DNA of 5,222 nt from an uncultured delta proteobacterium. Lineage in GTDB: Bacteria > Myxococcota_A > Polyangia > Polyangiales > Ga0077539. Location of the stretch: contig CAIOSS010000470.1 in assembly GCA_903860995.1 (NCBI GenBank), positions 1 through 5,222 of the forward strand, read 5' to 3'. Numbering within the stretch: position 1 is the stretch's first letter; each line of letters starts with the position of its first letter. Under the pieces are notes generated by a model. That model made no database searches. It was not told the origin of the DNA and saw nothing but the letters and a program-made list of their open reading frames with translations. Shown here in pieces: positions 1 to 5,222 of this stretch. A program made the translations under genes and the position numbers.

Positions 1-605
1 CCCATGCCGCCCTGCGAGGTCTGCGGCACCGGACCGCCGCCCATGGCCTGACCCGCGGGCGCGCCCGCCAGCTCCATCAGCACCGAGCTCGGGATCCACA
101 CGGCGCCGAGGGAGTAGCCGCCTGCGACGTCGATGGGGACGGGCTGGTTCGGCGGGAGCCGCTGCGAGCTGCGGTCGAAGGTGCCGCTGCGGCTGCCCAG
201 GTCGGTTACCGTGCGCGATGAGACGTCGACGCGCAGGTGGGTGCCGCTCACCGTGGGGTGCGACACGACGACCTGCGCGCGCCCCGGGTCGCGACCGACG
301 GTGAGCACGCCGGGCCGCTCGAGCGGCAGCGCCGAGCGGTCGAGGAAGAGCTTCGACACCTCGGGCGAGTCGAGCGGAACCTTCGCCGCGCCGACCATCA
401 CCCGCGCGTGGAAGCCCGCGAGCTGCACCGACTCGTTGGGCGCGAGCTGCCGACCATCGACCTCGGTGCGACCCTGCGCGAGGTCCTGCAGCCAGAGGCC
501 GTCGCGCCAGAGTAGCTGGGCGTGGCGGGCCGCGACGCCGGGGCCCTGCACGAGCAGGTCGCAACCAGGGGCGGCCCCGATGATCAACTGAGTCTTCGTC
601 GGCAT
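1..605 (-). CDS. Tandem FHA-domain protein, N-terminal part (runs off left edge)
   Basis: This is an open frame from an ATG at 605 to the window edge: 201 codons with no stop, so the C-terminus is missing. Two forkhead-associated (FHA) domains, phosphothreonine-binding modules, are visible at about residues 5-72 and 98-170. The second has the family signatures VGRDP (G104, R105), VSGTH (S120, H123) and DLGSRSGTF. The first is degenerate: the usual Arg after Gly is Ala11, and the usual Ser of SxxH is Ala25, while H28 is kept. After residue 180 comes a Gly/Pro/Gln-rich linker that probably leads to another domain. The FHA fold begins right after the ATG, which supports this start although no clear Shine-Dalgarno is seen. 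Myxobacterial proteins of this shape often continue into an ABC transporter ATPase/permease or another signalling module; which one cannot be told here. It lies 60 nt downstream of the pilin gene on the same strand and may be co-transcribed with it. Confidence 0.85.
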   Translation of the reverse strand, partial: MPTKTQLIIGAAPGCDLLVQGPGVAARHAQLLWRDGLWLQDLAQGRTEVDGRQLAPNESVQLAGFHARVMVGAAKVPLDSPEVSKLFLDRSALPLERPGVLTVGRDPGRAQVVVSHPTVSGTHLRVDVSSRTVTDLGSRSGTFDRSSQRLPPNQPVPIDVAGGYSLGAVWIPSSVLMELAGAPAGQAMGGGPVPQTSQGGM

Positions 606-665
606 GGCGAGGCAGTGTATCGAAACACCGCCGGGATGGAACCACTCTCCCGCGAGGCCGAATCG

Positions 666-1301
666 CTACTCGACTTCGTCGGTGATCCTGATGCCCGGGG
701 CGAGGCTGGAGAGCTCGAAGCGGGAGAACGTCCCGTCCCGGTCGAGGTCGCCGGTGGCGATGGCGTAGAACCACGACCCGCGCTGGGCCGTCGGCAGGAG
801 GGAGTACCCGAGGTCGGGCGTCGCGCCGCCCACGGCGGGGGCCACGCCCGGGCGGCCCGCGATGCTCTGGTAGGAGTACCTCACCCGCTGGCGGGGCCGG
901 ACGCCCAGCTGGTTCCACGAAGCCGGGAGGTTGTTGTAGAAGTCGACCTGGCCGTCCGCGTCGCGGGTCATCTGCGCGGGCCACCAGTTGTTGCCAAGCG
1001 CCCCGAGGGTGCCGTTGGCCGAGCCCGAGAGCCCGTGGTCGTTGGACGTGTCGGCGTACATGTTGAACGTCGCGCGGTAGCCCTCCTGCGCCGCCGTGAT
1101 GCGCCCCAGCACCTCCGACCCCTCCAGCGCGAACGAGCGGTACTTGCTGCGAGAGTACAGCGGCATCGCGATGGCCGTCAGGATGCCGATGATCACCACG
1201 ACCATCATCAGCTCCACGAGAGTGAAGCCCCCGGCTCCGACGCCTCGTCGAGACGTGATCGGATTCAGCCACTCAGCACGTCGGGCAGAGGATCGGGCCA
1301 T
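666..1301 (-). CDS. Type IV pilin-like prepilin with C-terminal EF-hand-like loop
   Basis: This is a 211-residue precursor. Residues 1-25 are a basic leader ending in GAGG, followed by FTLVELMMVVVIIGILTAIA. That is the class III prepilin signal: Gly at -1, Phe at +1 (normally N-methylated), Glu at +5, then a hydrophobic helix. A PilD-type peptidase would cut after G25, leaving about 186 residues. The rest fits a pilin globular head, rich in aromatic residues and without cysteine. Residues 185-196 read DLDRDGTFSRFE, matching the 12-residue EF-hand loop pattern (acidic at 1, 3, 5 and 12, Gly at 6). The ATG at 1301 was chosen because no ATG, GTG or TTG lies between it and the cleavage site, and longer in-frame starts would run into the divergent gene. 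A purine run (GAAGGG) abuts the ATG and is too close to be an ideal ribosome site. It could be a major or minor pilin, or a type II secretion pseudopilin; the sequence does not decide. The FHA gene lies downstream. Confidence 0.9.
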   Translation of the reverse strand: MARSSARRAEWLNPITSRRGVGAGGFTLVELMMVVVIIGILTAIAMPLYSRSKYRSFALEGSEVLGRITAAQEGYRATFNMYADTSNDHGLSGSANGTLGALGNNWWPAQMTRDADGQVDFYNNLPASWNQLGVRPRQRVRYSYQSIAGRPGVAPAVGGATPDLGYSLLPTAQRGSWFYAIATGDLDRDGTFSRFELSSLAPGIRITDEVE

Positions 1302-1334
1302 GCCCTTCAGGGTACGCGCTGGGCCCGCCCCGCG

Positions 1335-1349
1335 GCAACCGCCCTCCCC
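1335..1349 (-). promoter_or_regulatory. Possible sigma-54 (-24/-12) promoter for the prepilin gene
   Basis: On the minus strand this reads GGGGAGGGCGGTTGC. It keeps the GG (-24) and GC (-12) dinucleotides at the correct 10-nt separation, with a full TTGC at the -12 element, but the TGGCACG half is only partly matched. The -12 GC lies about 36 nt upstream of the ATG, a workable distance. Myxococcus pilA is known to be sigma-54 dependent through PilS/PilR, which makes the idea reasonable. G-runs are common in such DNA, so chance is a real alternative. Confidence 0.3.
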
Positions 1350-1442
1350 TACCTTACTTACCCCCCACGAAGGCGGAGCCTGAGGGGATGGATCGATGTC
1401 AGGAGCGCTTCTGGCAATGCGCGTCATCGTGCTACGCACCAC

Positions 1443-1449
1443 AGAGGTG
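1443..1449 (+). promoter_or_regulatory. Ribosome binding site that sets the lipoprotein start
   Basis: AGAGGTG with core GAGG at 1444-1447 lies 5 nt before the ATG at 1453. This favours that ATG over the upstream in-frame ATGs at 1396 and 1417, and it gives a normal-length lipoprotein signal peptide with the lipobox Cys at residue 25. Confidence 0.65.
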
Positions 1450-1452
1450 CCC

Positions 1453-3579
1453 ATGCGTCCCCGACCCATCTCCGCTCCGGCCCGTCCCATGACGGTCACC
1501 GCGCTGCTCTCCTGCCTGGCGGGCTGTGACGCCGGCCCGTCGACCCGGGACTGCGATCGACGCCTCGCCTACTGCGACCCGATCGACGCGACGGTACCCT
1601 TCGACGTCCCGCTCCGCGGCGACGTGCGCCCCATCGACGCCACCGACCTCTTCACGGGCCTGCTCTCGGTCAGCATCGCGCCGGAGAACCCCACCCTCGT
1701 CGTGCGCGGCGTGGTCGCGACGCAGCCCTTCATGGCGCTCGGTCGATACGCCGATGGCACCCAGCGCCCCATCTCCCTCGGGGTCTGGAGCCTCACCCGC
1801 GCCCGCGCCGGGTCGATCGACCCGGACACCGGGAGCTTTACCGCCACGGGCCAGGTCGGCGACGTGACCGAGGTGCGATACCAGCTGCCCCGCCCCGCCG
1901 GCGACGCCCTGCGCGCCTCGACCACGCTCACGGTGCGCTTCGAGCAGGAGTCCTACGCCGCGCCCGCCACGGCGGCCGACCGGGCTCGCTTCGCCACGCT
2001 CGCCCCCGACGCGGCCCGCCAGGTGGTCGTGCGCTACCCCCTCGACAACGCGCTCGTGCCACAGAACGTCGCCCCCCCCGACGTGCAATGGGAGCAGGGC
2101 GTCGCGGGGGACGTCTACCGGGTTCGGCTGACCAAGCCCCACGTCGCGGTCACGGGCTACGTCACCCACACCGGCGCGGGCTTCCGCTTCGACTGGCTGG
2201 TCAACGCCGCGGGCTGGCGCGCGCTCGTGGAGTCCGACCTCGAGGAGCCCATCACGCTCCGCGTCGACCGCGCGACCGCCGGCGCCGCGATCGAGGGCCC
2301 CGCGCGCACCGTGCGCGTGGCGCAGGGCTCCCTCGCCGGCGCCGTGTACTACTGGGATCTCCAGGCGGGGAAGATCCTCCGCATCCGCGAGGAGCCCAGC
2401 GGGCCCGTGCGCGAGGACTTCCTCCCCAATCCCCCGGCCCGCCCCGCGGGCGGCAGCCGCTGCGTGGCCTGCCACACCGTCTCCCGCGACGGCCTCCAGA
2501 TGGCCGCGGAGATGTGGGAGGGCCAGGGGCCCTCGACGGTGTTCGACCTGGGTCGCGACCTCACCGCCAACCCCGCGCCGACCCGCTTCCCGCTCACCGA
2601 CACCGCCGCGTCGCCCTCGTGGGTGTACGCGTCGTTCAGCGCCAACTCCACCCGGCTCATCGCCAACCGGCTCGGCGGGCTCTTCCTGGTCGACCCCGCC
2701 ACCGGCCGCACCGTGCCCCCCGCTGCCGGCACCCTGCCGCAGGGCAACAGCGTGCAGCCCGCGTGGTCGCCGGACGGCAACACCATCGCGTACATCTCCG
2801 AGGCCACCGGCGAGGGCCCCACGGCCTTCGGGGCGAGCAACCTCTCGACCATCCCGGTCACCGCGCCGGACAGCTTCGGCGCGGTCGCGCAGCGCGTGAC
2901 GGGCGCCTCGCTCATGGCCCGGCGCGAGGCCGGCCGCGCGCTCGCCTACCCCACCTGGACCCCGGACTCCCGCTGGCTGGCCTTCCAGCACGGGCCCTAC
3001 AGCGAGAGCGACCGCGCCGGGGCCACCGCCACGGCCCCGCGCACCCGCTTCCCCGCGGCGCTCTACCTCGTCGCCCCGACCGGGGGCACGCCCACGCGCC
3101 TGACCAACGCCTCCGCCGACGAGCGCGAGGACGACGCTTACTTCCCGAACTTCTCGCCCTTCGTCCAGGGCGGCCATTACTGGCTCGTGTATTTCTCCCG
3201 CCGCGACTACGGCAACGCCCAGGCGGGCACCCGGGGCACCGGGCGGCGCCAGCTCTGGGTCACCGCGATCAGCACCAGCGTGACCCCGGGCACCGACCCC
3301 TCGAACGTCCCCTACTGGCTCCCGGGCCAGGACGTCGGCAGCGACAACGTCAGCGGCTTCTGGGCGCCGCAGCCTTGCCGGCCGCGCGGGATGAGCTGCA
3401 CGGTGTCGAGCGAGTGCTGCGCGGGCACCTGCGGGCCCGACGCGATGGGCAACCTGGTGTGCAACCCGCCGCCGCCGGAGGCCGCGTGCCGCCGGGAGGG
3501 TGAGCGCTGCGGCGCGAGCTCCGACTGCTGCGAGGGCCTGAGCTGCGCCGCCAACGTCTGCCTGCGCCCGCCCGGCTGA
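1453..3579 (+). CDS. Mosaic surface lipoprotein: Ig-like, CxxCH motif, beta-propeller, knottin-like tail
   Basis: This is a 708-residue predicted lipoprotein. The signal peptide ends in the lipobox LAGC, so Cys25 would be lipidated; Asp follows it at +2. Residues 71-163 resemble a bacterial Ig-like (Big2-type) domain (GRYADGTQRPISLGVWSL, then SGSFTATG-like strands). Residues 189-290 look like a second beta-sandwich and start with the YPLDNALVPQNVAPPDVQW segment seen in many myxobacterial exported proteins. C337-C340-H341 (CVACH) is a single c-type haem attachment motif. Residues about 351-620 hold TolB/WD40-like propeller strands, for example AWSPDGNTIAYI (437 on), TWTPDSRWLAF (501 on) and NFSPF (566 on). 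Residues 642-703 carry two six-cysteine knottin-like repeats. The domains suggest an exported binding or redox protein, but no enzymatic site is recognised. It begins the rightward operon, with the next ATG 14 nt after its stop. The CDS is clear; the function is unknown. Confidence 0.9.
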   Translation: MRPRPISAPARPMTVTALLSCLAGCDAGPSTRDCDRRLAYCDPIDATVPFDVPLRGDVRPIDATDLFTGLLSVSIAPENPTLVVRGVVATQPFMALGRYADGTQRPISLGVWSLTRARAGSIDPDTGSFTATGQVGDVTEVRYQLPRPAGDALRASTTLTVRFEQESYAAPATAADRARFATLAPDAARQVVVRYPLDNALVPQNVAPPDVQWEQGVAGDVYRVRLTKPHVAVTGYVTHTGAGFRFDWLVNAAGWRALVESDLEEPITLRVDRATAGAAIEGPARTVRVAQGSLAGAVYYWDLQAGKILRIREEPSGPVREDFLPNPPARPAGGSRCVACHTVSRDGLQMAAEMWEGQGPSTVFDLGRDLTANPAPTRFPLTDTAASPSWVYASFSANSTRLIANRLGGLFLVDPATGRTVPPAAGTLPQGNSVQPAWSPDGNTIAYISEATGEGPTAFGASNLSTIPVTAPDSFGAVAQRVTGASLMARREAGRALAYPTWTPDSRWLAFQHGPYSESDRAGATATAPRTRFPAALYLVAPTGGTPTRLTNASADEREDDAYFPNFSPFVQGGHYWLVYFSRRDYGNAQAGTRGTGRRQLWVTAISTSVTPGTDPSNVPYWLPGQDVGSDNVSGFWAPQPCRPRGMSCTVSSECCAGTCGPDAMGNLVCNPPPPEAACRREGERCGASSDCCEGLSCAANVCLRPPG
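2461..2475 (+). other. Single c-type haem attachment motif (CVACH) in the lipoprotein
   Basis: The codons for C337, V, A, C340 and H341 form the only CxxCH in either lipoprotein. It sits between the Ig-like region and the propeller, flanked by Pro/Gly-rich sequence and followed by TVSRDG. CxxCH in an exported protein is the classic substrate of the cytochrome c maturation machinery. Haem binding itself is inferred; no distal ligand can be named with confidence. Confidence 0.6.
3376..3561 (+). repeat. Two tandem six-cysteine, knottin-like repeats at the lipoprotein C-terminus
   Basis: Cysteines lie at residues 642, 649, 655, 656, 660 and 670, then at 679, 686, 692, 693, 698 and 703. Both units share C-x6-C-x5-CC-x(3-4)-C and differ only in the last loop (x9 against x4). 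This C-C-CC-C-C framework is that of inhibitor cystine knot (knottin) folds. The linker is proline-rich (NPPPPEAA). Similar short tails occur on exported myxobacterial proteins; their role is not known to me. Confidence 0.7.
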
Positions 3580-3593
3580 AGACCCCCCACGCC

Positions 3594-5222
3594 ATGAAGC
3601 CCCTCCTCCGACTCGCATCCGTTCTGACGCTGGCCCTCGCACTGGGCTGCACCACCGAGCCCGCGGCGGACCCGCCGCCCGAAGACGCCGGCGCCCTCGA
3701 CGCCGCGCCCGACGACCGTGGCAGCGCGGCGACCGACCGAGGGCCCCGCGGCGAGGCGGCCTGCGAGCTCGACCTCGACTGCGACGACTCGCGCTACTGC
3801 AACGGCGCGGAGCGCTGCGTGCTGGGGCGTTGCGCCGCAGGGACGAGCCCCTGCGACGATCGCTACTCCTGCACCCGCGAGGTGAGCTGCGACGAGGGCA
3901 CCCGCGCTTGCGCCCGCGTCCCCGACGACTCGGTGTGCGGCGACGGCAACGCCTGCAACGGCACCGAGCGCTGCGACCCGACGACCCCGGGCGCCCTCGC
4001 GGGCACCGGGTGCCAGCCGGTGCGCGTCGACGACCAGATCGACTGCGACGACCGCAACACCTGCACCATCGACTCGTGCGACACGCGGCTGGGGTGCGTG
4101 CACTCCCCGCGCGACCTCGACGGCGACGGGTACATCGCGACGTCGTGCACCAGCGACGCGACCCCGCGGGGCACCCCGGGCACCGACTGCAACGACAGCG
4201 ACCCGCGGGTGTACCCGGGCGCCGCCGAGGCCTGCGACGACGGCAGGGACAACAACTGCAACCTCCTGGTGGACTTCGCCGACACCGCGGTGTGCCGGCC
4301 CAGCAACGACGCCTGCGAGCGCGTGCAGGAGATTCGCGTGGGCGCGGCGGCGACCTACTCCGTCACCGGCTCGACGGTGGGTCTCGGGGCGGGCTTCTCC
4401 CTCGGCTGCGGCCGGGCGGGTCAACCCGTTGCGCTCTACCGCTTCACGCTCGGGTCGGCCCAGGACGTCGCCATCAGCAACGACGACACTGCGACGCCGG
4501 TCGGCGCCATCGCGCTGCTGTCGTCGTGCGCGACGAACGCCGAGCTGCGCTGCGCCCGGGGCGTGTCGGCCACGGCGCCGCAGGTGCAGGTTCGCTCCCT
4601 CCCCGCCGGAACCTACTTCGTCGCGGTGCAGACCAGCACGCCGCGGATCTTCCGGCTGCGCCTCACGGTGGGCCGCCCGAGCACGGCGCCCGAGTCCGAC
4701 CTCTGCCCCGCGGCGGGCGCCACAGCCCGCTTCGACCTCGCCGACGGCGAGGCCCGCACGGTCTCCTTCGCGGGCCTGCTCCCGGACTACTCGTTGAGCT
4801 GCGACACCGGCGCCCCGACCGCAGACGCGGTGCTTCCCCTCACGCTCCCCGCGGCGCGCAACGTCACCCTCACCATCACCGGCCCGACCAGCGAGCGGGT
4901 GACCCTCGCGCTCTTCCGCGCGCCCTGCGGCCTCGCCTCGAGCGAGGTGCGGTGCGCGACCGCGATCACCACCACCCGGATGGTGCAGCGCCCGCTCGCG
5001 GCGGGGTCGTACTTCGTCGTCGTGCGCAGCGGCACCGCGCGGGACGTCACCGTGCAGGCGACGGTCACGGACCCGACCAACCGCACGCCCGGGGACGTCT
5101 GCCCCGGGGTCGAGGTCACCCCCGACGGCCCGGTGCTCTCGCTCTCCCCGCCCCGCTTCGAGGCCTTCCCCGACACCGGCACGAGCTGCGGCTCCAACGG
5201 CACCGTGGACGGGTGGACCGAC
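3594..5222 (+). CDS. Mosaic Cys-rich lipoprotein with MopE-type motif and PPC-like repeats (runs off right edge)
   Basis: 543 codons are open to the edge, so the C-terminus is missing. The ATG at 3594 starts MKPLLRLASVLTLALALGC, a lipoprotein signal with Cys19 as the lipidation site and Thr at +2. Residues 20-56 are a Pro/Ala/Asp-rich linker. Residues 57-170 are Cys-rich with repeated CN-G-x-ERC and CDD-x-NTCT-type units. D174, D176 and D178 form a DxDxDG calcium-type loop. Residues 198-227 match the MopE-type putative metal-binding motif (DCNDSDP, YPGAAE, then C-DN-NC-D). From about 238 there are beta-rich repeats of about 130 residues, the first ending in AGTYFVAVQ and the second in AGSYFVVVR, resembling bacterial pre-peptidase C-terminal domains. 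No protease domain is seen so far. It starts 14 nt after the previous lipoprotein with only a weak ribosome site, suggesting translation linked to the upstream gene. It is probably a surface adhesin or binding protein; the ligand is unknown. Confidence 0.88.
   Translation, partial: MKPLLRLASVLTLALALGCTTEPAADPPPEDAGALDAAPDDRGSAATDRGPRGEAACELDLDCDDSRYCNGAERCVLGRCAAGTSPCDDRYSCTREVSCDEGTRACARVPDDSVCGDGNACNGTERCDPTTPGALAGTGCQPVRVDDQIDCDDRNTCTIDSCDTRLGCVHSPRDLDGDGYIATSCTSDATPRGTPGTDCNDSDPRVYPGAAEACDDGRDNNCNLLVDFADTAVCRPSNDACERVQEIRVGAAATYSVTGSTVGLGAGFSLGCGRAGQPVALYRFTLGSAQDVAISNDDTATPVGAIALLSSCATNAELRCARGVSATAPQVQVRSLPAGTYFVAVQTSTPRIFRLRLTVGRPSTAPESDLCPAAGATARFDLADGEARTVSFAGLLPDYSLSCDTGAPTADAVLPLTLPAARNVTLTITGPTSERVTLALFRAPCGLASSEVRCATAITTTRMVQRPLAAGSYFVVVRSGTARDVTVQATVTDPTNRTPGDVCPGVEVTPDGPVLSLSPPRFEAFPDTGTSCGSNGTVDGWTD
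4185..4274 (+). other. MopE-type putative metal-binding motif
   Basis: Residues 198-227 of the second lipoprotein hold D198, C199, D201, D203, P208-G209, E212, C214, D219-N220-N221-C222 and D227, in the order and spacing of the motif named after Methylococcus MopE. Copper binding is known for MopE itself. In the many myxobacterial proteins with this motif the ligand is not established, and the acidic residues would also suit calcium. Confidence 0.75.
4305..5222 (+). repeat. Three tandem PPC-like beta-domain repeats, third incomplete
   Basis: Each repeat starts at an equivalent cysteine (C241, C371, C503), giving periods of 130 and 132 residues. Within each a second Cys follows about 30 residues later (SLGCG, SLSCD, TSCGS), the first two have a later pair flanking an ELRCA / EVRCA segment, and they end with AG(T/S)YFV(A/V)V. 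The protein similarity is clear but diverged, so this looks like old domain duplication rather than a recent DNA repeat. Confidence 0.7.

Larger units (their letters stand above)
1302..1452. promoter_or_regulatory. Divergent intergenic region between prepilin and lipoprotein operon
   Basis: These 151 bp separate the two divergent starts (1301 minus, 1453 plus), so promoters for both transcription units are expected here. An A/T-rich island at about 1350-1361 (minus strand GGTAAGTAAGGTA) stands out from the G/C-rich surroundings. No convincing -10/-35 pair is seen for the rightward operon. No tRNA or small RNA gene is recognisable. Confidence 0.6.

Noticed and set aside
606..665. A terminator or separate promoter in the gap between prepilin and FHA genes.
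   Set aside because: No stable hairpin followed by a T-run and no convincing promoter pair was seen; the gap is only 60 nt.
1396..1452. Upstream in-frame ATGs as the start of the first lipoprotein.
   Set aside because: They would add up to 19 residues before the signal peptide and lack a ribosome site as good as GAGG before 1453.
522..1529. A 335-codon plus-strand frame over the FHA start and prepilin.
   Set aside because: It is antisense to the clear prepilin, and its product is rich in Arg, Ala, Val and Glu with no recognisable domain.
2461..2475. The idea that the first lipoprotein is a multihaem cytochrome.
   Set aside because: Only one CxxCH occurs in it. The other cysteines fall in the knottin-like repeats or near the N-terminus and are not followed by His.
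2088..3503. A 471-codon plus-strand frame inside the first lipoprotein gene.
   Set aside because: It is a frame-shifted reading of the same DNA giving an Arg/Pro/Gly/Ala-rich product. The main frame has consistent domains throughout.
1432..3642. A 736-codon open frame on the minus strand opposite the first lipoprotein.
   Set aside because: Its product is a Gly/Ala/Arg/Val-rich low-complexity sequence with no domain. It is the antisense shadow expected in DNA with extreme third-position GC, while the plus strand has a signal peptide, ribosome site and domains.
3312..4424. A 370-codon minus-strand frame opposite the second lipoprotein.
   Set aside because: It is a low-complexity Val/Ala/Gly/Arg product antisense to a Cys-rich protein with a signal peptide and a MopE motif.

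Overview
The window is very GC-rich DNA (roughly 70% by eye) with strong G/C preference at third codon positions. It carries protein types typical of Myxococcota, the delta-type predatory and social bacteria: tandem FHA domains, a prepilin, and large mosaic surface lipoproteins with MopE-type metal motifs, cystine-knot repeats and beta-propellers. No rRNA or other taxonomic marker is present, so the assignment (Polyangiales- or Sandaracinaceae-like) is inference. 

Layout. Two divergent gene pairs meet at a 151-bp intergenic region (1302-1452). Leftward on the minus strand are a type IV pilin-like prepilin (666-1301) and, 60 nt downstream, the N-terminal 201 codons of a tandem-FHA protein that runs off the left edge (1-605). 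Rightward on the plus strand is a 708-residue lipoprotein (1453-3579). It combines Ig-like domains, one CxxCH haem-type motif, a TolB/WD40-like beta-propeller and two C-terminal six-cysteine knottin-like repeats. It is followed after 14 nt by a second lipoprotein (3594 to the right edge, incomplete) with a Cys-rich region, a DxDxDG calcium-type loop, a MopE-type motif and at least three repeats of about 130 residues resembling bacterial pre-peptidase C-terminal (PPC) domains. 

How they may work together. The 14-nt gap and shared orientation make the two lipoproteins a likely operon. Both are predicted to be exported, lipidated and disulfide-rich, and both carry possible metal or haem ligands, so they look like parts of one cell-surface module. 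The pilin has its own possible metal site, an EF-hand-like loop near its C-terminus. Any functional link between the two divergent pairs is speculative. No mobile element, CRISPR array, tRNA, rRNA or clear terminator is visible. The most unusual content is the domain architecture of the two lipoproteins; no complete new system can be demonstrated from this window.
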